NCBI GenBank assembly: GCA_030062745.1
Contig: CP099850.1
Coordinates: forward strand, 8,747,538-8,811,537
Source of the DNA: Capitulum mitella
Taxonomy: Eukaryota > Arthropoda > Thecostraca > Pollicipedomorpha > Pollicipedidae
Direction: 5' to 3'
Length of the DNA stretch: 64,000 nt
Positions 1-12,440 of the stretch are shown here, piece by piece. Each line of letters starts with the position of its first letter. Position 1 is the first letter of the stretch. Under the pieces are notes generated by a model, which did not search any database, was not told where the DNA came from, and worked only from the letters and a program-made list of their open reading frames with translations. A program made the position numbers and the translations under genes.

Positions 1-1114
1 ATCTCGAGATACGACCATTGTGAAGTGTAACGTTAATTGACCTGATATGGCCTTAGATGATCTGTATTAATCTTTTTCTGACAAAAATTGCCATATATAA
101 CCTAACTTTTGCAATGGCGATTCGTAAACGTGTTTCTGACGTAACTTTACTTGAGTTCCAGTCTCGACAGAAATCACTGTTGTATTCCAATGGCTGTTGA
201 CCTGACCTGACGTGACCTGAGGAAGAAACAAATTACTTTTGATAATGAAAGACGTTTCTGGCGGCCCTTTTTGGGCTGTTCATTACCGAAGATCAGATCA
301 AGGACCATCATATTTGCTTTTTTGGCCCGCATATTTTTGACGTCATGACGTGACCTTGTTTAACCTCTTGACCCTAAAACACCGACTCCGTCCATTCTTC
401 ATGACCTGATGAAACTTCAGTTGATGTCGCTTTTATCTCCGTAGATCTCATAATGCTCAAGATTTTGGGGTCCAGACCCCCCGGTAAGCAAGGGGCAATC
501 GAGACACTCGGGAGTGCGCTGGTTGATGCAGGTATACGGTTTGAACCGCAAGTATGTAGCTATCCACTGAGGTAAAAGGATTATGACTACGTAGCGCTTA
601 GACCAGACCTTATCCTTTCCCTTCCTGATTTAATAGCGGTAAGTCTCTGACGTAAGCTGGGATCTTACCCATGTTTTGCGCGTTGAAGCCTGACTATGAA
701 TTTTTAGCGGCATCGATTAAATTTCATAGCAGTTCTTAGAATCTGTTTGGGTTTTCTTTCGTTTGGGACCCCATCATCATGAAGTTATGGGAATGATACT
801 TTTTATAGAGATAGATTAAATATTTATCACTACTAGTCTGGCCCTGCAGTGCATTCCTGTCCATTTTTTGTATGACTCCAAGGGTTAGTCCTAGTTAGCG
901 AGGGAAGGGGGGCGGAAATCCAAAGTATTTTTCGTTATTTTGGGGACCAAGTCGAGGCGAGGGAGGAGGGCGTCGCCGTCCCGAACTCTGTGACCGTCCC
1001 GAAATGAAAAACGTACAGCGCCATCGCTTCAAGACGTTGGTAGAAGGTCAGATTTTGAACACTTAAGCAAGGATCCTCTTACAACGTAGAGTTCAAAGAG
1101 CGTGCCGAGTACTA
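1..1114. other. Noncoding, TGACCT-rich start of window
   Basis: No coding signal. Holds a TGACCTGACCTGACGTGACC cluster at about 196-220 (AGGTCA half-sites in tandem). Otherwise unremarkable. Confidence 0.6.
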
Positions 1115-2060
1115 TCAAAGAAGTCTTTGAACGCACTTTTGAAGCAGAACTATCGGCATGAAAGTGTTGCATCTTTTTATCGAAACGTTAATACTAATGA
1201 GCATGGTCTCCGTTTTCTTGGGGTTGATTTGGGGGATGTTCGACCCAAAACAGGCTTGAAGGCATCTGAAGGAGTCCTCGTCATGGGTCTTGAGGCATGG
1301 TAGGCGTGGATATCTGATGTGGCGAAATAAAGAAGCTGGATGTCGCCGGCGTAGGAAAGAAGGCGCTCTCGGAGCCCGAAGCTGAAGAGGTCGTTTGTAA
1401 TGATCAGAAACATGACTGAGCTCACCAAGTCCTTCGGCCACTCCATGGACAGGAGCAGGACCCTCGAGGCACCCTAACTACCTATCCAGGAGTGTCGATT
1501 TGTGTTCTTTTGAGAGGGCTCTTCCCCTCTGTCGATTTGAACCCTCAAATGTTGGTTTGGGTCCCCTCAATATTTTCCGCCGGTTTTAAAGGGAAATGGG
1601 CAATAATAACCAAAAGTAATAAAAAAGGTAGAATAAGGCATAAAGTGATGTATCTATCTGTCTTTATATCTTCCATCTAGTTGTATGTATATATTTTCAC
1701 CTATGTGCATTGAGATACATTTAATTGTTATTTGATGAATAGTAAAAAAATATAAATTTTCGTTCATCAACATACGCTGTATTTAATCTGTTGAAAAACT
1801 CAAAGTAGGGGTAGGTTAGGTTGTCGTCTGCCTCCGGTCACTGGGGTAACACACAAACCACTGTGAAGGCGTGTCATACCTTTCTAGTTTGCTCAGGAGG
1901 GCGCCGTGATCGAAGCTTTGTGAAAGGCTTTGCTAAGGTCGATGGTGGTCAGGGACATGGCGCGACCAGTAACGTTGAGCAGGACATCCTTCACGGAGTG
2001 GCTGGGTCGGTAATTAGTCTGGAAGGATACCTGTATATGAGTACGTAAGGATATACTTGA
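1115..2060 (-). mobile_element. LINE reverse-transcriptase fragment (degenerate)
   Basis: Reading the minus strand from about 2050: NYRPSHSVKDVLLNV then TTIDLSKAFHK (RT motif A region, DLSKAFD type). Further on, at about 1446-1180, FLIITNDLFSFGLRERLLSYAGDIQLL matches the LLYADDIQLL block with Asp replaced by Gly in YADD. Then NPKKTETMLI follows. Frames change between blocks and sequence between the blocks is missing or unrecognisable, so it is dead. The style is that of CR1/Jockey-type non-LTR elements; I cannot assign the clade with certainty. Confidence 0.7.
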
Positions 2061-2199
2061 ACGCATACATAATTTTCAATAATCTTTGAGTACATGTTAC
2101 GATGATGGCAGCTCGTGATGTTTAAGAAGAGCAGGCCTATGACGGCATTACACTTCTCCTCAGCGAAGAGAGGAATGCCATCAGTACTAACAGCCAATA

Positions 2200-5100
2200 G
2201 CGCGGCTAGAATTTTCGTAGGGGAAGCGGGTCAAAGCTAAAATAAGAAAGCTTGATACTACTGTTACCATTTTATTGCATACATTGGGAATTTGACCCTA
2301 ACAAATAGCACACCTGGAGATTTTAGAAATGAAATTGCATTCCTTTTTATTTTAAAAGACCTTTATCTCTTAAACAAATCATCTGCGATAGCATGCGGTT
2401 TCCGAAAACCTCTGACCCCTCGACCCCACTCCAGCTACGCTACTGCCAACAACCCCGGCAGGGCGCAGACGCCTGAAAGCAGTGAACAATTCGGCAGCGT
2501 CACAGGGCGCAGGTTGAAGACGGCGGAGGCGGGGCCGGACAAGCACCGGCGCCGCTGCGGCCGCGGTGCGGGGGCCAACACCGGCACAATGTGCACTGAA
2601 AGCGTTTGGTTCGATTGCTGCGTCTGCATTAGGATTGTCGAACTTCCGAGCTGGCTGTACCCCAACCCGCTCATGTGGTCCAGATCACCGCCCACGAGGC
2701 CGTCGCACGGAAATGAGCGGTGCGCGGCGACGAGCGTGCGGTTCACGCGATTTTGCGGCTGCTGATGAGCACAGCGCGGCTCAGTGGTTCAGCGGCGGCT
2801 CCTGATCTTCTGGGCCTCGTCGCAGTTCTGGAGCCCTGATCTCGGGGTTGTTTCGAAGCCACGGGCGGAACAGCCTTAGTGTCATTGCCGTTACGAACGG
2901 ACAATGCCTGTCGACCGCATCTTCTCGGACCTCCATTAACGCAGCGACCTTCTCGCTCACGGTCCTGGCAGATCGGCTGCCAGTCTGCCAGTGGCAGTTC
3001 CAGTGAGAGAGCGTCCCAGTCGACTCTCTTCCACGACCTCTCTTTGAGTGAAGATGACCGTCACCTTTCTCTGGGAGCCCCAGCACCACGGGCTGGTGTT
3101 CAGCGATGGGCTCAGTCGGGACCTGGACCGATACTCCGCGAGTCTGTGAGACTCTGAGACCCTGTGAGTGCTAAGTGGTGCCCCATTCATGATGCAATCA
3201 TGTGAGGCCATCTTGGGTCGACTGGCGAATAGTTAATGTCTGCCGAATCAATAAGAATTATGAGTGTGAAACCAGTGCCCATGTGTATGACTGTTCTATA
3301 AAATTCAGGCTCATAGAAAGAAATCTGGAAAGCATGTCCCTGTTTTCGCGTGGGGTATTCTAATTAAAATTTATGTACGGGGGCCATGGTCGAAGGTTTT
3401 GTGGAACTCTGGAAGCGGCAGTGAAATCGTTTGCGCAGCAAAGAAGATTTAGTTAATTTTGCCTCTAAGCATAAAGAGCTGCTATTACCGAGACTCTGAC
3501 TCTCATTTCTTCTCCGTACCTGTCAACGTGATCAAGAACCAGAGTGTGCCAGGTCACAGTCCTAAGGAGGAAAACGGCCACAAATTGTAACACCATTCAT
3601 GTACCCTCGTCACCGACATTCCGTCAGACTCCATGCACGTCTGAAGTCTTTGTTGAACGATGCGAATTTTTGGTTCTAAGATGTAGGAGGTCCCTCATCA
3701 ACGAACTTTTATGCTGGACTTTTGTCGGTCATTTAACTACCTCCGAAACTTAACTTCTCCCTGTATCAATAGGACTATTTTTTTCTCCATGATCATGTCA
3801 AAAGCGGGAAGCCAATATAAACAGCTTTTTGACTCCATTGATGCTCCTCTTCATATTTAAGAGCGATACCGCAAACTGTTTCATTATGATGAAGGAAAAC
3901 CACGAGGAAGCGCATACCCATCTAACATGTACAAACGGTTAAATAAATAAAGCTGAACAGGAATGTAGAAAGAGAAGCAGCTGACGAGGTCCAGTTCCTA
4001 CCTACTTCATACTTGGCCAACACTCGCCACCCTGCAGTCATTATAATACGGAAGATTTAGGTTTCATGTGGCGGTATTTGTGTGCTTCGCTTGACATCAT
4101 CAGCGCAAAAAAGCAATGACATGGCCAAAAGAGCGCGCGTGTTCGTTCTTTGGTTAAAAGAAATGTGCGCTTGCTAGCGGTTGGTTAAAAGATAACATCA
4201 AGGTTGCCGCTACTGAAGTTAAAGACCTGTGAATGTCAGAGGACAATGTGCCTGTTCTACAGCATGCATGAGCCTTGCACCGGCGAAACCCGGGACGTCT
4301 GCTGAATACAGCTAACCAGTTTAAGGTGAGCCAGACAGTTCTGAAACCTTGGCCAGTTGGCAAGTTTGAAGATTGACTGATTACCAGCCCGTTTTCAGGG
4401 GATCTTTGCCTGACGGCTTTCGTGATAGATTGCACTTCTATATAGCTTGGTTCTGATGATTATAAAGTTATTTGAAAATGTTGATGCAATTCACATTTGC
4501 TTCCAAAACAACCAAATATTCTGTATGTGAGGCTGCGAAGGTTTGCATCGGACGCAGTGCGCCCACAAAGGTACATTCTGATACGTTTAGACATGCACTG
4601 TTAATCTGCGATACAATCCAGTTTAGTTGGACATTAAAAAGAGGCATTTAACCAAACGTTCTGTAAAATTTTCTCCTTTTTTGGCCTGAAATTACGCAGG
4701 AATAGGGAAACTTGCGCAACAAAAATCCTACACGGTATAAGACTTCCTCTGTAAAAAAACTCCTGCTTTAACCCTAGCCGACCGAGGGGGTGGATACCAT
4801 CCCCCAAGCAATGCTTCTGGGACGACGGGAAAACGGCGCACTACAGCGCCGTGAAATTTGGTATATCTGACGATACATTCATTGCGCATGTTTCGAAAAA
4901 AAAATGGCCCCAGGTCGTTTCAGGTCATCGAACTATAACGGCGTTTCCGAAGTCTTGCAGAGCGATTTTTGTGCCAAATATCGATTCTTTACTGTTTTAG
5001 GGCAATATAAATGCATAAATGGCAGATGACGGGCATGGAATCGGTTCAGAATGGTAATCAACATGTGAGCAGGTCACTTTAAATAGCTCAATGATCTTTT

Positions 5101-7550
5101 CAAGGCCAAACTGGGTCATGGACCGAGGATGAAGTATTTTGACCTTAAAACGTTGGTATATTACTTTTTGTCTCTGAATATGACAAGTGCACGATTTTGG
5201 ACCTCTTTGACCCCAAAAGTGTCGTTTCCAACTCCGAAAAATTGATTTAATGTTCCCAGGCATAAAGGCTGACCTGACCTTTCAGGTCACTGATTGGTCT
5301 GATGGGATCAAACCGAGCACCTCTGGATTTCTTGGGCACAGAGCTATCGATTGCTCTTTGTCTAAAGGCGCAATTAGGGGCCAAATGGCGATGGTGTGCC
5401 TACCACCCCGTCGTCTTCGGTGTGAGAGAAGATCCCTCCTGTCCGGCGAGCGTTAATCTGTGTAACCAGTTCAATGTTCATTATCTTGATTATCAAACTC
5501 TCAAGTGTCGGAGAAGGATTTTAAACCTTGTTTAATGCATGCATAGGTGAACAGAACTAAGGAAAAATGTTGCAAAAGACTCTGATACAAAGTTTAGTTC
5601 ACCAGCTTAGTTCGTTTCAGTCAGGCAGAACTTTAAGATAAAATAGTTGTTCAATACAAAGGTTTCTGCTATTATTTTAGAAAGGAATGTTATGCGATCA
5701 AATAAAAAAACGCGATCAAACCCAATCAAAATCGATTTCAGGCTTCCATAATCAAAGGCCAATTGACAAACGCAAAAGGGAGTAGACATGAGTTTGCACT
5801 TAACTGATCGATTAGTTTCCCTGTTGTGGTTTATTTCGTTTATTATTATTTCATGATTGCCACTGCATCCCGATATTTGGTTATCTGGCTGCTTTACTTG
5901 AAGCTCTGAGCACCTCATCACATCGCACATCGTCATGGAACTCCTGGAAAGTGAGGAATGCCAATCACATATGTTACTGCCATCTGCCATTAGCGAGGTC
6001 ATGAAACTAATAGTAACATTAAACAAAAGCACCTGTATGTGGAGCGATGCTCCCAGGTTCTGAGGCCATATGGGTGGCAGAATGCAAGGGCATCCAGAAC
6101 AGTGCCGTGTCGTTTCCGTAAGGGGAGCTCTCACGATCAGGTCGAAACATGTAGCCATTTTACGCGAAATTTCAGAAGGCCATACCGGGACTAAATAGCT
6201 GATGTGATAATGGGCATTTAATACGTTAAGCATATGCCATTACCCACACCATTTTTACAGCCCGCGCACATGCAGTTCAGTTTGCTTCATGATGAAAGAT
6301 GTTGAAAGACGAATCGCCTTTTAGAGTTTAAAGTTTTTGAAGCCTACAACAAATACAGATCTCAATAGGCATTTAGACATACATTTGGGGTTGGCTGCCT
6401 TTCTCTGTAACATTTCAATACTTTGCTCCAAAATCCTTTCTATGATGTCCTGCCAAAGGACAGGTACAGCATGGATGCACCCCAACCCTCCTGAAACAAC
6501 CATCATTCTTTTGATTTCATTACATTGGAACTTCGGAGATAAGTCGATTTATATACCACTTCTTTCCTGCAAATAACCTGGTTCCCTTGTCGCTCGTTTT
6601 CAGTCTCACACCACGCCAGGAAACCTTGTTAACATCGTTGTCATTGCACATATGCTCTTATGTTACATTACATATATGTTAGTAAATTAAGAAAAATACG
6701 TTATATATTGTTGGACATGACGGCCTTTTTTAGAAAATTTTTCCAAGTGATTTTATTTTACAGTTGTAAATTAATACAGTTGTAAATCTTAAAATCCTCC
6801 TTTTTCGCTGTGCATACCAACTAGCTATGGGATGCATGCCGTGATGCAGACGACGTGGGAGGCAGTTGACATGTGTTTCTATCGACTGATCCTGTAATCA
6901 CTTTATGTCAAATAAATTGACATATAATAAACACACAGCAAAAGTGTGCTGTGGAAACAATGCGACTAGCCATCTTGCCTAAAGGATTAAACGGGCAGGC
7001 AGACGGTCAGTTAGATTCTTTAACCCGCGACTGCCGGGAAGGCGATAAAACTACCTCTCTCCCTACATTGTTTGCTGATTGCGTCCGAGCGGTGTACGAT
7101 GACACCATCAGACATTCAGTGCCTGTCATCTGATTAAGTTGCTGGTCGCACGGTAAAATATTCTCATGCATTGAATTTTGCAGAAATTGGAAGCAAAATA
7201 TTGCCGTCACAATATCAGGCGACCTGCATCAGCGCGAGTTGGCCGGTCCGCAGTGACTTTTTTCGGTAATGTAGCCAAGCCTCCAAGCAAAACCTAGGAA
7301 AACGCACGTTATCTTTTAGACAAATGAACAGGCAATCGAATGATGTGAGTGCTTTGTCGTTTCTGTGACCAGATTTAGCAATACGGGGCTGATAGTTTGA
7401 CGATCTAAATATGCTATGAATTTTGAAAGGTATCCTACAGCTGAAATCCAACGGAATCATATGGTATGATTACTTTCCGACCGTAACATTTTTGCTAAGT
7501 TTCGCAACTAAAGGTACCAAAAACACACTAATCCAACAAATACTTCGGTG
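2200..7550. other. Apparently intergenic, no supported gene
   Basis: A GC-richer patch at 2430-3150 gives overlapping open frames on both strands without recognisable motifs. A 208-residue minus-strand frame at 5607-6233 has no known domain, no neighbours in frame and ordinary intergenic composition, so I do not call it a gene. A TTAACCC/G-run motif lies at 4766-4800. Confidence 0.5.
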
Positions 7551-7554
7551 TCTA

Positions 7555-7720
7555 TGACGCGGTACACATCAGACGGACCGGCCCGCCGGACATTGTCGGC
7601 CGGATCGGCCGCCGCCGGGCGCTGGCGGGCCGCGCCGACCGAGCGCTGTAACCGGCCGCCAAACTGAGGACAATACGAGACTTAAAGATCGTGTCGCAAG
7701 ATGTGCACGTGACTGCAAAC
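7555..7720 (-). repeat. SINE-like dispersed repeat, copy 1
   Basis: The reverse complement shares with 38270-38420 the order GAT CTTTA, GTCTCGT, AGTTTGGCG, CAGCGCTCGG, CGGCGCGGCCCG, CAGCGCCCGGCGGC over about 150 bp. Both copies translate similarly in one frame (ARSARPASARRR versus ARPARPVSARRQ), but neither has a full gene. I saw no clear tRNA-type A and B boxes. Confidence 0.6.
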
Positions 7721-9618
7721 TGAAACAACGCAAAAGGAAAGGGAGAAAGTCGAATCCGAGTAAAAAAGGTCGGCCTATAATACGATAGCACTCTTAGCGT
7801 CTGACCGTTGTTGCTACACATATGGCCGGCCGTAATTTCACGATCGGAGGTTTCAAAACTCTCTCAGGCTTGCTTTGGATAGCTTTTACTGCACTATCAA
7901 ATCAAATCAAATATCATATCATATCAAATACGCCAAGCTGTGAGAAATCGGTCCAATTCCTCCCGTTTAAAAGCTTTCGCTTAAGAGATCCACTTTCCAG
8001 ATCTTATTAAAGGCATTGCACATTTCTCAATCATAAATTGTGACATGTTCTTGACCTGTGGCGTCACAGGTCAGTATAATAGGTCAGAATTTATGTTTGG
8101 ATGAGAAGGACACGTTCTACCGATTTCCGATGGAATCATCAGGATTGGGTTTCTTGTTCGTTTTGCTTGGCATTTATCATATTTTCCGCCAGAAGATTAC
8201 CAAAACACCGAAGATCCAAGTACGAGCACTTTTTGCCAACATATTTCTGCGTTATCAGCAGTTTGCGAGTATTGATCTCACTCTAAAATGCAACGGTACA
8301 AATCCTATCGTAACCGCGTTCTAATCGACAAAGAATTCGCCAGCGTAAAATTTGGGAGTAAACATGCCCCTCTTGTCGTATAAGTTCATGGACAATCCTA
8401 CGAAATACAAGGAAACAAGCAACATCACGCATTTGGAAATCCAAATTGTGCCGCTTGTAGGACTGCCTTCAGTCATTCGCTTTGCTCAGTTGCTCACCCT
8501 GTCTGAATGAGAATCTACGTTCATAGAAGGTCACACTTGTAACTTGACAGCTGTGAAAACAGATATTATGTTTTGTTGTCTTTAATACAGCTTTGATTCA
8601 AACGGTTTTTGGGTTTTGCGTAAGCAGCGAACTAGTTTTATGGCTATTTTTTTAAAAAAAACTGATGATCCATGCTTCATTTATATGTTCACACGTGTAG
8701 AGCAGCAGCCGGATTCACAATGCATAACCTTTGTTTCGCTCCTTGTACAAATGCAAAAATGCAATAAAAGTTCCAGAAGGATTCATGTCAGACATAGTGA
8801 ATGGCACAAAACCGGTGCCTTAGGGGATGTAACGCAATATGGAAGAGGTTATATCGATCTGACGACATCGATATGGGGCGTAATTACTTCTCCAGATGAC
8901 CCAGCGACCAATCAGGTGCCTTGGTGACCCGTGGGCCATTTACGGATATTTCCCTGTTTTTTTGCTGTTTTGCATTTTTAAAAGCCTTTTTAACGACACG
9001 TCTCGCGGAGCTCTTTATTTACAAAAGCGTTTGCTTTTTGCTACCAGCTATAGGTAGCAGCTACATCGCCTCTTCCAGGACATTCTTGCAGTGGATATGA
9101 CTGAGAAACATGCAGAGCACGGCGATAGGGTTAAGCAAAGTTTAGTATGCTTCATAGCTGGTAATTGCATACCAATTTATGTTTCTGAAATGGATCATAT
9201 GATTTATCTAACCGCATCGATAAATCTGGCGTTTTTGGATTACCAGCGTAATGTTGACACATGAATCATGGTCCGTCTAGCACGGCAAATTCTCGAAAGA
9301 CTGCTACATTCCGGCACTATGTTGGCCATTGTGTTATATATGTTATATGAGATTAAACTAGTTCGTGGTCTACGGTTCTAAGCATAGCCTAATGTTCCTC
9401 GCGTCGAGGAAAATATGAATGGAAGCACTCCTGATCACCAGATGATGGATGGTCGACAGCAAAAAACAGTCACATAAAGAAAACACATCGCTGGTACATC
9501 TCAGGGATAATATGAACTTTTTTGAGAGCATGGTGACTAGTTCACCGCCTAAAAGCATGCATTCCTCTCCATACTCTCTGCACTGCGTATCATCGGCATC
9601 AGCCGTGGACCTCCAATA
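7721..9618. other. No feature seen
   Basis: Moderately AT-rich. Short open frames only; AGGTCA-type half-sites at about 8050-8090 (acctgtggcgtcacaggtca). Confidence 0.5.
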
Positions 9619-9828
9619 GCAGAGTCTCACTCTGTCCCGGTGGACTCCCAGCAGCAAAGTCTCTCTCCGTCGCAGCAGACTCCCAGCAGCAGAGTCCCGC
9701 TCTGTCCCGTCGGACTCCCAGCAGCAGAGTCCCTCTCTGTCCCGGTGGACTCCCAGCAGCAGAGTCCCTCTCTGTCCCGGTGGACTCCCAGCAGCAGAGT
9801 CCCTCTCCGTCCCGGTGGACTCTGCCCC
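9619..9828 (+). repeat. 35-bp minisatellite, about six units
   Basis: The unit is gcagagtccctctctgtccc plus ggtggactcccagca; two central units are identical. Because 35 is not a multiple of 3, several frames stay open on both strands across it. That explains long apparent proteins rich in LLLGVHRDREG or QQQSPS that are not genes. Confidence 0.85.
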
Positions 9829-10330
9829 GTCGACAGGCAGGCGCCGCAGACAGAACGCCGGAATCCTTTCATCGCCCCCCGCCGCCGGACGCGCCACTCT
9901 GTTGCAGGCCGTTTTTTGGCCGGCGCCGCAGCTGCGTGCAACATTTTCAATGGCCGGCCCCCGCTTCCCTCGGGCGGTAATGACAGGGTGTCCCCATCTG
10001 CGCCTGCTGCCTGTACCTCGGCGCGGCATTGGCCGCTGCTCGCAGCCAGGACAATTATTAGCCGCTATCGAAATGCGTTTGGGCGATATAATTTGCATAG
10101 AAACGGCGATTGGAGCTGTCGATCACGGGAGAGGTGCAATGTTGCACTGGCGGGCGGCGGGGCAGTGTGGCTGGCGGTGCTGAGACGGAATCACGCCCCG
10201 GGGCAGCTGGTGGGTTCACGCCTGGGGCGCCAGGTGAGGGCTCTGTTTGCACCGTTGAAGAGCGCGGCGCGGCGCCGCTGGCCGAATCGAGAAGACAACG
10301 CGCAGGTAGGCTCCGCCACCTGGAAACGAG
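9829..10330. promoter_or_regulatory. CpG-rich block next to the minisatellite
   Basis: About 500 bp rich in CpG with a CATTGGCC (inverted CCAAT-type) site at 10026. It could be a promoter or CpG-rich repeat. I see no convincing exon; open frames on both strands follow from GC content. Confidence 0.3.
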
Positions 10331-10899
10331 TGAGCTGTCCCCACGACCAGCTTTCCGGGTATGCCTGTGTTCAGCGGCTGCTGATTTAGTAGTGCTGCTG
10401 CACTTTTTCTAAACAATGGGAAAAGAGTGAGGTGCCTGTGAATGCCGATGTCGGATTCAACGGGACGATACTTTGCAGCATAGGGCTTAACCAGAACAGG
10501 CGATTAGAGGAAACTTTTTGCCCATGTTTCCGGTATTATATGTAACAATCAAGGATGCGTCATGGAAAGAAAAACCATAAAAAACTCAAAATGTCCTAAC
10601 CCAACTGCGGTTCAAGTCAGTCTTTGATTTGGAAGAGCCTGAGGAGTAGTGGTGGAGAGCAAAGCAGTTTCCCTTTGCAATGGTGTCTAGTTAATTCGCG
10701 AGTTCCGTTTTTCTATGTTTCTATGGAACATAGGAATTCCTACGTTCCGTTTTCAAAACAAAGGACACTGCAGCCTCAGTGAGAGGTCTGTCACTGGGTT
10801 CTCCTTTATTCCATCAGTAAAGAACCCGGTACATACATGCTAGATACAGATTATATATTTGTTTGATTACGTCGGCATAGGTTATCGTGATAGCTCTTC

Positions 10900-12440
10900 C
10901 AACGTACGCTATACACAAATACACAGCGTGGGTTTTGACAAAACAGGAGACAGGAGGAAAGAAACGCGTTCTCAGAACTTCTCCGGAATTGCACACTGAG
11001 ACCAAGCGTTCTAATGGAAAGAATCGCAGTTGACATGCCATTGCCGCCCCTTCCCTCATTATGAATCCATACCAGAGTTTATTTTTTATGAAGGAGCAAG
11101 AACAAGGTGGTCGTAAAACCTTCCTTCGGTCCGAGTCCATTTGAAGCTTGCGTAATTTACATATGTTTCTATACTAATTTTCCTAAACAAACATATCTCG
11201 GCCACGGTTGCCGGTCATAAACAGGACTGCCCTCCGGTGTATACACATTACACATGAACACTACAACGCCGCATCCCCTTGCCCCCTCATAGCGCCTTTC
11301 TCCGGCCGAGTAGCGCGATACCGCGGCCTTTTCTGCAGGTGCCGGGATCAGCCGTAAAAGCCGCCGACTGACCGGCTGGCCATTGATCCTGGCTCGACTG
11401 GCCCTGCGGGGTAACTAACTTGTACCGGAGGTCACTGTCATTAAAGACGGCCCTTGGGTTTTTTTGACGAAATACGGAGTCTGGGAAGGTTACTGGCGTT
11501 AACTAACTTTGGAAAAGTGATTGGAAGCGGTGCGGTTAAGTGCGACAGGCTTTTATTGGCTCCTGAACTGACTTGCCACTAAATCACAATTGTGTTTTAA
11601 TATATGTAATAATATATCAGCAAAGTGTGTGAAGTACATTGGCGAGCCACTGTAATATTACTCTGAAAGAATTAATAAGCAAACTATGCATAGATTAATG
11701 TCCATGTAAATGTCTTCCATTGTCCCCTTTGAAATTTTCCCAGGTATTCTCATCACGAATTATTCGTTACTTAGCTCACTAGATATTTTGTTCCATATAA
11801 GCCCTAGAAGCCACGAATGCATTTTTGAAAAGGCATCTTCACTTAAATGACTGCCATGCACGTGTGAAGCTTACATGTACTTGAAGGAGTACTTGAGTAC
11901 TTGAAGGCTAGTACTTGAAAGGCTATCATCGATGTCTTTCGAGTTGTCGTAACTCCCTACTAGGCGCATGTATTAGCTTATGACGCCATTTTTCACGTTG
12001 GTGCAGCTTTTCAGGCTCGTTTTTAGCAACGTTGCGTTGACCATTTTTCATGGGGGGGATGCGGCGTTGTTGTGCTTATGTGGAATGTGTATACACCAGA
12101 GAGCCCCCGTATATGACCGGTCACTGTGGCCGAGATATGTTTGTTCAGGAAATTAAGAATAGAAACATGCGTGAATTACTCAAGCCTCAAATGGACACAG
12201 ACAGGAGGAGGGCTTTGTGACCACTTTGTTCTTGCCCCTTCATAAAAATAACTATAGCATGGATTCATAATAAGAGAAGGGGGACATTGGACTGTTAACT
12301 GCGGCTCTTTCCATCAGTACGCTTGGGCTCAGTGTGTCATTCCGATAAAGTTCTGAGAATACGTTTCTTCTCCCCTGTTTCCTCTTTTGGCAAAGCCCAT
12401 GCTGTGCATAGCGCACATCTGCTTGGTGGCAGGGCTCGCA
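10900..12440. repeat. Long inverted repeat, arms about 0.4 kb
   Basis: 10900-11290 and 12050-12440 are inverted copies of one sequence. For example, GGATGCGGCGTTG, GTGTATACACC, GGCCGAGATATGTTTGTT and CTTGTTCTTGC occur in both arms in mirrored order. Arms are diverged by small changes. The 760-bp centre (11290-12050) shows no coding potential. It could be two copies of one transposon in opposite orientation or a foldback element. Open frames inside the arms are not convincing genes. Confidence 0.75.

Noticed and set aside
2781-3089. 102-residue minus-strand frame ending in PEIRAPELRRGPEDQEPPLNH
   Set aside because: Looks protein-like at the end, but overlapping plus-strand frames are equally open and I see no motif, splice partners or repeat match.
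5607-6233. 208-residue minus-strand open frame
   Set aside because: Longest isolated frame outside GC-rich DNA, but no motif, no signal or membrane pattern, no flanking exons and ordinary intergenic composition. Could be a chance frame or decayed transposon.
9370-10389. Overlapping 242- and 249-residue frames on opposite strands
   Set aside because: Both are built on the 35-bp minisatellite and adjoining CpG-rich DNA. Opposite-strand open frames of equal length indicate compositional bias, not genes.
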